64,000 bases of DNA from Niabella insulamsoli (lineage in GTDB: Bacteria; Bacteroidota; Bacteroidia; Chitinophagales; Chitinophagaceae), in contig NZ_CP190246.1 in assembly GCF_039652435.2 (NCBI RefSeq), positions 2,294,001 through 2,358,000 of the forward strand, written 5' to 3'. This document shows positions 51,866 to 60,857 of this stretch, piece by piece (positions within the stretch are counted from its first letter, which is position 1; each line of letters begins with the position of its first letter). The notes under the pieces are model-generated. The model was not told the DNA's origin and did not search any database. It saw only the letters and a program-made list of their open reading frames with translations. The position numbers were made by a program, and so were the translations under genes.

Positions 51866-51954
51866 TTTAAAGAACTTTTTTTGAAAACCTTTCGTCCGAA
51901 AGGGGATGCAAAAATAAGGGGATTTGATTGTACGTCAAAATAATTTTTAAAAAA

Positions 51955-52194
51955 TTATTTGTATTTCGGAGTGTATAGAGAACTTTCCTGAATCTGAACC
52001 TGCGGCTTCTCAAACTTCTTGGTATAAAGACGGTAACAACCGCCCCAGGTCATCAAAAAGAAACATGCAATACTTAAATAAAATATATAAGCAGACGCCC
52101 TTACCCAGCTTTGGCCAAAATCTTTCTTCTCGTAATTTTTTAAACTTTCCTGGTATTCCTGTTCTTTTATTTTTTCTACATCAAGTGGTTCCAT
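51955..52194 (-). CDS. Small membrane protein, unknown
   Basis: A 79-residue protein with a charged N-terminus (EPLDVEKIKEQEYQESLKNYEKKD) and one membrane helix near 34-53 (AYIFYLSIACFFLMTWGGCY). I do not recognise a family. It lies beside the tRNA genes, outside the ICE. Confidence 0.6.
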   Translation of the reverse strand: MEPLDVEKIKEQEYQESLKNYEKKDFGQSWVRASAYIFYLSIACFFLMTWGGCYRLYTKKFEKPQVQIQESSLYTPKYK

Positions 52195-52253
52195 GTCATA
52201 AAATTGTCCTGCAAAAATAAAGGAAACGGGTTTAATTAAAGATACTTATCGTT

Positions 52254-53291
52254 TCATTTTTTTGAACCATTCTCTTCTACAATCTCCGACCATTTTGTTT
52301 TCCCTTTTACAAAATGCTCCCATGCAATATTCTTTTGTAAGTAACCCTGCAACGACGCCGATTTCTTTTTTGGGAATACACTTTTTTTGCGATCCCAAAC
52401 CATCCATTTCATAAACGATAAATGGGCGCTGAACACGGCTACAAAATAACCCCCATCACCTTTGAACAAACTTTTGACTGCCGACACAAAATCCAGCAAA
52501 GCCCTTATCATTAAAACATACGGACGCCGTATGCCCCGCATGTTTTTATAGATCATTATATTATTGTTCCTGAAATTCAGGTAAGTCTTTAAAGAATTTC
52601 CCTTGGGCAACGTGCCTCCTCCCACATGATATACAACCGAAGCAGGACAACTATAAATTTGATATCCCAACAACTGTATCCGCCAGCAGAGATCAATTTC
52701 TTCCTGGTGTGCAAAAAAGTAATTATCAAATCCACCGGCCTCATGAAAAACCGCCGACCTGATAAAAAGGGCGGCGCCCGTAGCCCAAAACACAGGCACT
52801 TCCTCATCGTATTGACCGGTATCTTTTTCCGACACATCAAAAACCCTTCCCCGCGCAAAGGGATAACCGAAATGATCGATCCATCCCCCTGCCGCACCCG
52901 CATATTCAAAATATTCGGACTGGCCGTAGGATAATACTTTGGGCTGGCAGGCGGCGATCTCCAAATTCTTCTCCAACAACGCCACCATCGGTTCTATCCA
53001 GTTTGGTCTTACCTGAACATCCGAATTGAGTAATAGGTAGTAATCTGCTTGCACCTGCCGCAAGGCTAAATTATAACCAGTGGCAAATCCGTAGTTTTTA
53101 TCCAGGCGTATGATGTCAATATCGGGATAGCGATCCTTTAAAAATAAAACAGAATCATCGGTCGATCCGTTGTCAGCTACTATGATGCTGTAGTTTGCAT
53201 AGGTGGACAACACCAGGTAAGGCAAAAAGTCCTCGAGGTATCGCCTACCGTTCCAGTTTAAAATCACTATAGCTACTGAAGAATGCATCAT
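52254..53291 (-). CDS. Family 2 glycosyltransferase
   Basis: A 345-residue enzyme with a GT-A fold: SVAIVILNWNGRRYLEDFLPYL, then ADNGSTDDSV, LLLNSDVQVRPNWIEPM (DxD-like) and FFAHQEEIDLCWRIQLLGY (acceptor-side EEID). It belongs to the rhamnosyltransferase/WcaA-like GT2 group acting on surface polysaccharide. The sugar is unknown. A second ATG two codons in is equally possible as start. Confidence 0.88.
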   Translation of the reverse strand: MMHSSVAIVILNWNGRRYLEDFLPYLVLSTYANYSIIVADNGSTDDSVLFLKDRYPDIDIIRLDKNYGFATGYNLALRQVQADYYLLLNSDVQVRPNWIEPMVALLEKNLEIAACQPKVLSYGQSEYFEYAGAAGGWIDHFGYPFARGRVFDVSEKDTGQYDEEVPVFWATGAALFIRSAVFHEAGGFDNYFFAHQEEIDLCWRIQLLGYQIYSCPASVVYHVGGGTLPKGNSLKTYLNFRNNNIMIYKNMRGIRRPYVLMIRALLDFVSAVKSLFKGDGGYFVAVFSAHLSFMKWMVWDRKKSVFPKKKSASLQGYLQKNIAWEHFVKGKTKWSEIVEENGSKK

Positions 53292-53348
53292 TCTAAAACC
53301 GCAAAAATAGGAATATGCCCTCTTGCAGCCTTTATATTCCTTTAGCGT

Positions 53349-53570
53349 TCAGCGTTTTTCTTTTATAAAAAGATGATACAACTGAATGACGGCAATCACT
53401 GCATTGCTAATGATAATGGGCCATTTCAGCCCCAGCATCACACCATAAATGATAAAAATAATGCAGGCAAAGAAATTTAAAATGCGAACCTTGGTCATTT
53501 GGCGCGGCAAAAAGGAAACAACCAATAGTAAGGTTGCCGAATAACCCACGATATCCACAATTTCTAACAT
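53349..53570 (-). CDS. Small three-helix membrane protein (YgjV/SWEET-like)
   Basis: From ATG 53570 (MLEIVDIVGYSATLLLVVSFLPRQMTKVRILNFFACIIFIIYG) it has 73 residues and three helices. It resembles half-sized PQ-loop/YgjV proteins. An earlier start at 53591 is less likely. The substrate is unknown. Confidence 0.6.
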   Translation of the reverse strand: MLEIVDIVGYSATLLLVVSFLPRQMTKVRILNFFACIIFIIYGVMLGLKWPIIISNAVIAVIQLYHLFIKEKR

Positions 53571-53832
53571 ATAAAATCTTTTGAAGGTCAATTTGAAGCG
53601 GTTTGCTAATTTTGGCGCAACGTTTGCGTCGTAAAAGCAATCTACAAAATACTAATTTAAAATTATTAAGACCGGCGCGATTAAAGTAGCGTTGAAGACG
53701 CGCTACCAAAGCCAGGCAAATAGTAAATGTCGAGATGAAACGTTTCTTATAATTTTTTGGTTTTTCAAAAGGAATTAAAATTTTATACCTGATAAGTTTC
53801 ATGCGACTCCTAAAAACATAAAAAGATATCGG

Positions 53833-54264
53833 ATGAAAAGCCTATTCACAGCAGTATTTATTTTCTTCGCGTTCGGATTATCGGCGCAAAGCGTGTCGAC
53901 CGTTAAAGTGTATAAAGATCCGCGGATTGAAATTTTATTAAAAAAGCAGGCTGAAGCGAATGACCTTTCTACCCGGAACACCGCGAAACGCCGCACAGCT
54001 AAAGGTTACAGGCTCCTTGTTATCAGCAGCAACAACCGGGCAGAAGCTATTGCGGCCCGCACCAAGATATTATCTAATTTTCCCGAACTGAAAGCTTATA
54101 TGTGGTACCAGGCGCCTTACTACAAAGTGAAGGCAGGTAATTTTACCTCGCGCAACGACGCGCAATCTTATCAAAAAAGACTTTCTTCTATGTTTCCCGG
54201 CAGCATTTTTATTATGAATGATGTGGTGGAAGTAAAACCGGAAGATCTTGATTCGCTCGATTAA
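53833..54264 (+). CDS. SPOR-domain exported protein
   Basis: A 143-residue protein with a signal peptide (MKSLFTAVFIFFAFGLSAQ) and a C-terminal SPOR domain (GYRLLVISSNNRAEAIAARTKILSNFPELKAYMWYQAPYYKVKAGNF), which binds denuded septal peptidoglycan. The middle is a short linker. It precedes the amidohydrolase gene by 80 bp. Confidence 0.85.
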   Translation: MKSLFTAVFIFFAFGLSAQSVSTVKVYKDPRIEILLKKQAEANDLSTRNTAKRRTAKGYRLLVISSNNRAEAIAARTKILSNFPELKAYMWYQAPYYKVKAGNFTSRNDAQSYQKRLSSMFPGSIFIMNDVVEVKPEDLDSLD

Positions 54265-54344
54265 TGCTGTTCGACATCCAGCTGTTACCCGGTTTCTCCT
54301 GATTGGATCCGGCGGCGGATTAAAATTTTCAGTAGGTTTGTCTG

Positions 54345-55523
54345 ATGGTTGAGAAAATACGATCGTTGGCGAAAAAATACGCACCTGAATTTATAGCAGT
54401 AAGACGCCATTTGCATGCGCATCCGGAATTGAGCTACCAGGAATTTCAAACTTCGGTATTTGTACAGCGCCATTTGGCGGCGCTTGGTATTCCCTTTGAA
54501 ATAAAGGCCGAAACCGGCGTTGTGGGCCTCATCCAAGGCCATCATCCTCATAAAAAAACAATCGCTTTAAGAGCCGATATGGATGCGCTTCCGATCGTGG
54601 AAGCCAATGATGTTCCCTATAAATCAACCAAAGAAGGCGTGATGCATGCCTGTGGGCATGATGTGCATACCAGTTGCCTGCTGGGTGCGGCCAAAATTCT
54701 CAACGAACTCAAAAGCGAATGGGAAGGGACTATAAAATTGATCTTTCAGCCGGGCGAGGAAAAAAACCCCGGCGGCGCAAGCTTGTTGATCGAAGAAGGG
54801 GTGTTGACCAATCCAAGGCCCGATGCGATTTTTGGATTGCATGTGCATCCCGCGTTGCCAACGGGGCAGGTCAGTTTCCGCCCGGGCAAAATCATGGCCA
54901 GCGCTGACGAGTTGTATTTTACCATCAGGGGCAAGGGCGGTCACGCTGCTGCCCCCCAATCCTGTATCGACCCTATTGTCATTGCATCTCACCTGGTGAT
55001 CGCGCTGCAACAGGTGATTAGCCGCCGAAAAAATCCTTTAGACCCGTCGGTACTTTCTATCACGGCTATCAGCGGAGGATCTACTACCAACGTCATTCCG
55101 GGTGAAGTGAAGCTGATGGGGACCTTCAGAGCTATGGACGAAACCTGGAGATTTGAAGCGCATGAAATCATCAAAACCATTTCTCAAAACCTGGTAAGCT
55201 CCATGGGCGGCGACCTGGATTTACATATAGACGTAGGTTACCCCAATGTCTTTAATAACGAAGCACTGACGGCATTAGCCACTGAAAACGCGATTCGCTA
55301 CATGGGAACCGACTTTGTAAAAGAAACAGAAATTCGTATGGGCGCGGAGGATTTTGGATATTACACCCAGGAAATTCCCGGTTGTTTTTATCGGCTCGGC
55401 GTGATGCAGGATCCGCAAAATATCCGGAATGTGCATACGCCTGATTTCGATATTGACGAGGCCGCAATTGAAACCGGCATGGGCATGATGGCCTGGCTGG
55501 GCGCTTCGGTTGAGTTTGATTAG
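54345..55523 (+). CDS. M20-family amidohydrolase
   Basis: A 392-residue metal-dependent hydrolase of the hippurate hydrolase/N-acyl-diaminopimelate deacetylase group. KTIALRADMDALPIVEANDVPYKSTKEGVMHACGHDVHTSCLLGAA carries the Asp and His-Cys metal ligands, IFQPGEEKNPGGA the catalytic Glu pair, and GLHVHPALPTGQ another His. No signal peptide. Substrate not decided by sequence. Confidence 0.9.
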   Translation: MVEKIRSLAKKYAPEFIAVRRHLHAHPELSYQEFQTSVFVQRHLAALGIPFEIKAETGVVGLIQGHHPHKKTIALRADMDALPIVEANDVPYKSTKEGVMHACGHDVHTSCLLGAAKILNELKSEWEGTIKLIFQPGEEKNPGGASLLIEEGVLTNPRPDAIFGLHVHPALPTGQVSFRPGKIMASADELYFTIRGKGGHAAAPQSCIDPIVIASHLVIALQQVISRRKNPLDPSVLSITAISGGSTTNVIPGEVKLMGTFRAMDETWRFEAHEIIKTISQNLVSSMGGDLDLHIDVGYPNVFNNEALTALATENAIRYMGTDFVKETEIRMGAEDFGYYTQEIPGCFYRLGVMQDPQNIRNVHTPDFDIDEAAIETGMGMMAWLGASVEFD

Positions 55524-55541
55524 GTGATTAAAATAATAAAA

Positions 55542-55730
55542 ATGAAATTGTTCCAATTTTTCCTGATACTTGCGCTATCCCTGACATTAGCTTCCTGTTG
55601 CCATTGCAGTAAACCGCAGAAAACCCCGGCAGCTAAAGACGCGTTGCCCGATCGGAATACAAGAGATCCGAAAATAAAAGATAACCCGCCTTCGATGGAG
55701 CTACGCGATTCTTCGCTAGAAAATCGCTAG
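55542..55730 (+). CDS. Small lipoprotein
   Basis: From ATG 55542, 62 residues: MKLFQFFLILALSLTLASCCHCSK is a signal peptide with lipobox LASC; the rest is polar (KTPAAKDALPDRNTRDPKIKD). An upstream GTG at 55524 is less likely. It overlaps the end of the convergent S41 gene by 4 bp. Confidence 0.65.
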   Translation: MKLFQFFLILALSLTLASCCHCSKPQKTPAAKDALPDRNTRDPKIKDNPPSMELRDSSLENR

Positions 55731-57379
55731 TGGATGCCAGGTGTTCTAACCATGTCAAAAATTTTGGTCGGCTCGCCGATGGCGTCAACGCCGAGCGAGG
55801 AAGAACGATATACAGAACGCGCTACCGAAGACGTGGCCGGTTGATAGCCGCTGTTACCAGTAATACGCCTGATAGCAGCCAGAAAAGCCGCTTCGGAAGG
55901 ATTTCCCAAATCGTATTTTATATCATCGTTGGCTGTAGTGTGAGTCGCCATTCCGTCGTAATAACCGCCCTCATTATTTTTATTTTTAGATTCGAAATTG
56001 GACATATAAATGCTATACTTTCCTAAACGAATCTCAAAGAATCCGATGGGTTTACCATACGTAAAATTGGGATTGTCACTGGCAGAAAACGGTGCATTGA
56101 TTAAATGTACATCATTGAAATACGGCTTAACGCTATTAATCAACAATTCGCTAGCAGATGCTGTATTGCTGCTCACGATAAAATAAACAGTAGTTATATT
56201 TCCGCTGCTGTTAAAATTTCCTTCTTTTGAAATTTTTTCCGTGTTTGCTGCTTCAGAATAATCAATGTCGAAATAACTGTAAGATTGTTTAACATTATTA
56301 AGATAAACAGGTTGCTGGCTCAGAAGCGTAGCCTGCTTGTTCTGCATCGTGGCATTATAAATTTCTTTAAATAATACGCCTCCGTTAGCGCTTGTCGGTA
56401 AAATCGCATTTGCAAAATAAGCTGCCGAGCTTACGTAACCACCGCCATTGTATCGCAAATCAACCACTAAGTCTGTGGCGTTATCGAATTTATTAAAAGC
56501 AGCTTCCAGGGCAGGTTCAGTATTTGTTCCCACAGTAAAAGATTTGTATGCGACATAGGCAATCTTTTTTGCGCCGACTGTTATAAGTGTATCTTTATAA
56601 ACCGGATTAAACGTGTAGACGGCTTTAGTAAAAGACCGGTCTGTTTCGACTTTGCTCGCCGGATCAAAAACAGATAATACCAAACTATTTCCATTTATAG
56701 CATTGCTGATTTGGTTGAGGTCGGTGGGATAGGCATATTTGTTACCATTGAACTTTGAAATTAAATCGCCTCGCCTAACGCCCGCATCCCACGCTGGCGA
56801 GCCTTTTGTAACAATGCGCACCAAAGCGATAACACTATCCTGAGGCGCCGTAGGCATTTCCCTCGGCGTTCCGCGCAAATAAGAAACGCGCGCAAACCCA
56901 ATGGTAAACCCAAGTTCATTTTCTTTCCCATCCAAGGTCATCTTAAGTTGCCTGACCTGATGCTGATTTGAAATAACGCTGGTTGCACCACCTCCATAAA
57001 GGTCAGAGGTTAAGGCCAGATAAGAGTATTTGCTATCCGTGATCGTCGCGCCGTTAACGGTATAAGTGTAGGGCTCAAACGAGTTGGTTGATGTAATTGC
57101 CAGCAGTTCATTTTCCAGCCCCTGCATAGTATCAGGCCTTACAAAGCTTAACGGTTTGAATACTGAACTATCCGGGATAAGCGTATTCCAGTAATAAATT
57201 TGCCTTGCATATTTATATAAGGAATCAGCGAGCAATTCCTGGTAAGTTTTTACAACCGGCGCCGGCGGTTCCGGTTCCGGTTCAGGCTCAGGTTTGATAT
57301 CTACATTATCTGTAGGGTCGCAGGAAATCATCATAAAAAGCAAAGACAACAATGCCAGACCCCATTTTTTGGTTAACAT
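55727..57379 (-). CDS. S41 family peptidase with PDZ domain (lipoprotein)
   Basis: A 550-residue C-terminal processing-type protease. The signal peptide ends in a lipobox (LLFMMISC), followed by a PEPEPEPEP linker. A PDZ domain lies near 155-250 (IVTKGSPAWDAGVRRGDLISKFNGN). The S41 core includes DLVVDLRYNGGGYVSSAAYF and the catalytic Ser in SSNTASASELLINSVKPY. It would act at the outer membrane or cell surface. Confidence 0.88.
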   Translation of the reverse strand: MLTKKWGLALLSLLFMMISCDPTDNVDIKPEPEPEPEPPAPVVKTYQELLADSLYKYARQIYYWNTLIPDSSVFKPLSFVRPDTMQGLENELLAITSTNSFEPYTYTVNGATITDSKYSYLALTSDLYGGGATSVISNQHQVRQLKMTLDGKENELGFTIGFARVSYLRGTPREMPTAPQDSVIALVRIVTKGSPAWDAGVRRGDLISKFNGNKYAYPTDLNQISNAINGNSLVLSVFDPASKVETDRSFTKAVYTFNPVYKDTLITVGAKKIAYVAYKSFTVGTNTEPALEAAFNKFDNATDLVVDLRYNGGGYVSSAAYFANAILPTSANGGVLFKEIYNATMQNKQATLLSQQPVYLNNVKQSYSYFDIDYSEAANTEKISKEGNFNSSGNITTVYFIVSSNTASASELLINSVKPYFNDVHLINAPFSASDNPNFTYGKPIGFFEIRLGKYSIYMSNFESKNKNNEGGYYDGMATHTTANDDIKYDLGNPSEAAFLAAIRRITGNSGYQPATSSVARSVYRSSSLGVDAIGEPTKIFDMVRTPGIH

Positions 57380-57504
57380 ATACGGATTTTATTTTAAAGG
57401 TACATCATTCCCCCATCAGTTTTCATAAATACTTAGCGGCTTCGTTATCATCTTTCTGTAAAAAAATATACAAAAGCTTACTTTAGCGCAACTATATCCG
57501 ATAT

Positions 57505-58494
57505 ATGATCGACAAGAAAGAAATTTTAGAGCGTGTCCGTTCCGGAAAAAAGCCAAAAATTTTGGTGATTGGCGACATCATGGCCGATCGCTATGTTTGG
57601 GGATCCGCCAGCCGCATTTCTCCTGAAGCGCCGGTTCCGGTAGTGGCTGTTAAAAACGAAACTATCACCCTAGGCGGAGCAGCCAACGTAGCGCAAAATC
57701 TATCCAAACTGCATGCAAATGTATCGCTAAGCGGCGTTACGGGCAAGGATGCGATGCAACCGGTCATTCTGAAACAACTCAAAAAAGAAAAAATAGACAC
57801 CCGCGCCATCATCGAAGACAGTACCAGGCCCAGCACCTTGAAAACCCGCATCATGGCGGGCACCCATCAATTGCTGCGTGTGGACCGGGAGACCAACGCG
57901 GAGATTAATGAGGACATTCAGCAGCGCCTCCTCTCCCGCCTCCAAGCGCAAATTCAAGCAGCTGACATTGTACTGCTTTCTGATTATAATAAAGGATTGC
58001 TCACGAAAAATGTTACCGCCGAAATCATTGAGCGCTGTAAAGGCGCCGGCAAAAAACTGATCGTGGATCCCAAAGGCCTTCACTATGAAAAATATAAAGG
58101 GGCGTGGATGATCAAACCCAACAAAAGGGAATTGGCCGAAGCTACTGTTAGCGAGCAAATCACCACAGAAGAGGTGTTGATTGCTGCCGCAAAAAGATTG
58201 CTCTCCAAAACAAAAGCGCAGCACCTGGTTGTAACCAGGTCTGAAGAAGGCATTTCCCTGATTTCAAAAAAATCGGCGCACCATTTTGCCGTAAAGGCAA
58301 AAGAAGTTTTTGATGTAACGGGCGCGGGAGATACGGTGTTTGCAACGCTGGGCTATTTTGTAGCGCTGGGCTTCGAACTGAAGACGGCCTGCGAACTTGC
58401 CAACTATGCCGCCGCCATTGCTGTCAGCCGCGTAGGCAGCGTAGCTGTTACTTTAGATGAAATTTTATCCTTAATGGACGCTCATGAATCCTGA
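57505..58494 (+). CDS. rfaE1: D-glycero-beta-D-manno-heptose-7-phosphate kinase (separate RfaE1 domain)
   Basis: A 329-residue PfkB-family kinase: VIGDIMADRYVWGSASRISPEAPVPVVAV at the N-terminus, LGGAANVAQNL and FDVTGAGDTVFATLGYFVALG near 272 with the anion hole and catalytic Asp. It makes heptose 1,7-bisphosphate for the lipopolysaccharide core. The adenylyltransferase, fused in many bacteria as HldE, is the next gene here, overlapping by 11 bp. Confidence 0.93.
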   Translation: MIDKKEILERVRSGKKPKILVIGDIMADRYVWGSASRISPEAPVPVVAVKNETITLGGAANVAQNLSKLHANVSLSGVTGKDAMQPVILKQLKKEKIDTRAIIEDSTRPSTLKTRIMAGTHQLLRVDRETNAEINEDIQQRLLSRLQAQIQAADIVLLSDYNKGLLTKNVTAEIIERCKGAGKKLIVDPKGLHYEKYKGAWMIKPNKRELAEATVSEQITTEEVLIAAAKRLLSKTKAQHLVVTRSEEGISLISKKSAHHFAVKAKEVFDVTGAGDTVFATLGYFVALGFELKTACELANYAAAIAVSRVGSVAVTLDEILSLMDAHES

Positions 58495-58984
58495 TATAGA
58501 AAAACAAGTACGCGCCAAAATCATATCGCTTGCTGATGCGGTCGAGCGGCGGAATCGGTGGAAGCAAGACCAAAGCAAAGTGGTGTTTACCAACGGTGTT
58601 TTCGATATTTTACACGCCGGCCATATACAATCATTGATGAACGCCCGCGCTCACGGCGACCGGCTGATCGTTGGCTTGAACGCCGACGCATCTGTGAAAA
58701 GATTAAAAGGGCCGCATCGGCCTGTCGTTCAGGAAAACGACCGCGCCCTGCTTTTAGCGGCTCTATCTTTTGTCGATATGATTATTCTTTTTGAAGAAGA
58801 TACGCCGCTGCGCCTTATTCAAACTTTGTTGCCTGATGTGCTTGTAAAATCAGCCGATTACACCATTGAAAACATTGTGGGCGCCAAAGAGGTTTTGGCT
58901 GATGGAGGCGAGGTGAAAATTATGCCTTTTGTTGACGGACTTTCGACGACCCATATCGTGGCTAAAATAAAGGAGCATTTATAA
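58484..58984 (+). CDS. rfaE2: D-glycero-beta-D-manno-heptose 1-phosphate adenylyltransferase (separate RfaE2 domain)
   Basis: A 166-residue nucleotidyltransferase: VVFTNGVFDILHAGHIQSLMNARAHGDRLIVGLNADASVKRLKG contains the HxGH motif (HAGH). It turns heptose 1-phosphate into ADP-heptose. Overlap with rfaE1 shows coupled translation. The family 9 glycosyltransferase that follows would use the product. Confidence 0.93.
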   Translation: MNPDIEKQVRAKIISLADAVERRNRWKQDQSKVVFTNGVFDILHAGHIQSLMNARAHGDRLIVGLNADASVKRLKGPHRPVVQENDRALLLAALSFVDMIILFEEDTPLRLIQTLLPDVLVKSADYTIENIVGAKEVLADGGEVKIMPFVDGLSTTHIVAKIKEHL

Positions 58985-59007
58985 TTAACCACCCATAAAT
59001 CCCCATT

Positions 59008-59991
59008 TTGATTCGCCCTGAAAAAATATTGGTCATACGTTTTAGTTCCTTAGGCGACGTGATTTATACCACGCCGGTTGTCCGTTGTATCAAACAGCAG
59101 CTGCCGGATACGGAGGTTCATTTTATTACCAAACCGCAGTTTAAATATATCTATGAAGGAAACCCCTACATTGATAAACTGCTGTTGCTGCGGCCCTCGC
59201 TGAATGAAACGATAAAGGAGATCAAAAAGGAAAATTACGACTGCATCATAGACCTGCATAGCAATTTGAGAACCCGCATCATCAAACTGCGAACGGGGAT
59301 CAGGGCTTACACTTATCGCAAGCAAACCATCCGCAAGTGGCTAAGTTTAAAACTGCGCAAACAACTGGTGCCGCCTGTTCATTTGGTAGACCGTTATTTA
59401 AAAGCGGCTGCTCCGCTGGGCGTCGTCAACGATAATCGCCCCATTGATTATTTTATCAAAAACCAATATCAACTCACCGATTTATTGCCCCAAAGCCATC
59501 AGCAGCACTATATTGCCTTTATTATCGGCGCTGCGCATTTTACCAAGCGTATGCCCAATGAAAAGATTGTAGCCATTTGTCAGCAACTGAAAAAGCCAGT
59601 GGTTTTGTTGGGAGGAAACGATGTGAAAGAAAACGGAGATTTTGTGGCGGCCCGGCTTGGCGCTCAGGTTTATAATGCCTGTGGCGCTACAAACCTCGAC
59701 GAGTCTGTTTTCCTGGTTTCAAAAGCAGCTGCCGTTATTGGGTTCGATACGGGCCTGACGCATATTGCGGAAGCTTTCAATCTTCCTATTGCGTCTATTT
59801 GGGGGAGTACGGTTCCGGAATTATTGGGCGTTCAGCCCTATAAAATAGACAATTACCTGGTCGCTGGCGTGCAACTTCCCTGCCGCCCCTGCTCCAAATA
59901 TGGCCTGCCCAAATGTCCGTTGGGTCATTTTAAATGTATGAATGATATCAACGAAAAAGAAATTGTTCAGTTCTGCAACGAATTAGACTAA
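59008..59991 (+). CDS. Family 9 glycosyltransferase (heptosyltransferase-like)
   Basis: A 327-residue GT-B enzyme: ILVIRFSSLGDVIYTTPVVRCIKQQLPDTEVHFITK is the GT9 start. FDTGLTHIAEAFNLPIASIWGSTVPELLGVQPY is the donor-binding site, and the Cys-rich CRPCSKYGLPKCPLGHFKCM lies near the C-terminus. The start codon appears to be TTG. It probably adds heptose to the lipid A core, using ADP-heptose from the preceding pair. Confidence 0.88.
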   Translation: MIRPEKILVIRFSSLGDVIYTTPVVRCIKQQLPDTEVHFITKPQFKYIYEGNPYIDKLLLLRPSLNETIKEIKKENYDCIIDLHSNLRTRIIKLRTGIRAYTYRKQTIRKWLSLKLRKQLVPPVHLVDRYLKAAAPLGVVNDNRPIDYFIKNQYQLTDLLPQSHQQHYIAFIIGAAHFTKRMPNEKIVAICQQLKKPVVLLGGNDVKENGDFVAARLGAQVYNACGATNLDESVFLVSKAAAVIGFDTGLTHIAEAFNLPIASIWGSTVPELLGVQPYKIDNYLVAGVQLPCRPCSKYGLPKCPLGHFKCMNDINEKEIVQFCNELD

Positions 59992-60014
59992 CCCAACCAT
60001 CTGGCTGATGCCGC

Positions 60015-60857
60015 TTATTCGGCTAAAGCTGACGCAATGCGCTCTTCCCACTCCCTTTGCTTTGTCGCGTTTGCTCCGTGCCTGGTTTCTTCATCGTATA
60101 CCGCTTGCTCGTTGTGATAGGCCTTCGATATCACCCTGCTTATTTCCCTGGCTTTTGTTTCAGCGTTAGACAATTTCAGGTCGCTGCTATCCAGCTGCGC
60201 TTGTAATTTCCGGCGGTATAATTCGACAATGTCGAAATGAACCTGTTCATGGGTTAACAACGAATCTGATTTCTTCGCGGGATTTACCCAGCTCGAAAAG
60301 GTGATAAATTTTGCATAGGTATAAAATTTGGGCTGGGCAAACGCATGAAGCACATTGCTTTCATAACCGATATCGCACAACGTGCCTGCCCCAAACCATA
60401 CTTTCTGGGCTATCGTTCCCACGCTGCCTTTAAAATCGTCCCAACTGAGTTTTCTGCCTTCGCTCCAGTCTATCTCCAGTTCATGTTTTCTAAAATCAGG
60501 AACGCGATATATGTCAGCATAGATGCGCTCACAGGTGCTTTTTTTATCCGGCGGTATGCGCCTGGTGATTTTGATAACATTCGCTCCGTTTGCTCTGGCT
60601 TGTTGCCGTAATTTTCCTATGACTTCGTTGTAGGAACAGTTTGTAGAAAAGCCGTTATCCACGGATTTGATAGCGCCAATTTTTATTCCATCATTAATAA
60701 AATCATCGCTTTGACGAAGTACAAGGACAAACTCTGCATCGGCTAAGGCAGGCTGCGGGTTGGTGACATTCGTCGTAATCTTAGCGCCGCAGGCAAATAA
60801 TCCTGTGACAACAATCAACATTAGTGCATAAAATACGGAGGGTTTAATGTTCTTCAA
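60015..60857 (-). CDS. DUF922 lipoprotein, putative Zn-dependent protease
   Basis: A 280-residue lipoprotein (lipobox GLFAC). A C-terminal DUF922 domain starts near 140: KLSWDDFKGSVG, then SWVNPAKKSDSLLTHEQVHFDIVELYRRKLQ. The HEQVHFD motif resembles a zinc HExxH site (HEQVH). The N-terminal part is a mixed beta region. The MFS gene upstream overlaps its start by 14 bp, so they may be co-expressed. Confidence 0.75.
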   Translation of the reverse strand: MKNIKPSVFYALMLIVVTGLFACGAKITTNVTNPQPALADAEFVLVLRQSDDFINDGIKIGAIKSVDNGFSTNCSYNEVIGKLRQQARANGANVIKITRRIPPDKKSTCERIYADIYRVPDFRKHELEIDWSEGRKLSWDDFKGSVGTIAQKVWFGAGTLCDIGYESNVLHAFAQPKFYTYAKFITFSSWVNPAKKSDSLLTHEQVHFDIVELYRRKLQAQLDSSDLKLSNAETKAREISRVISKAYHNEQAVYDEETRHGANATKQREWEERIASALAE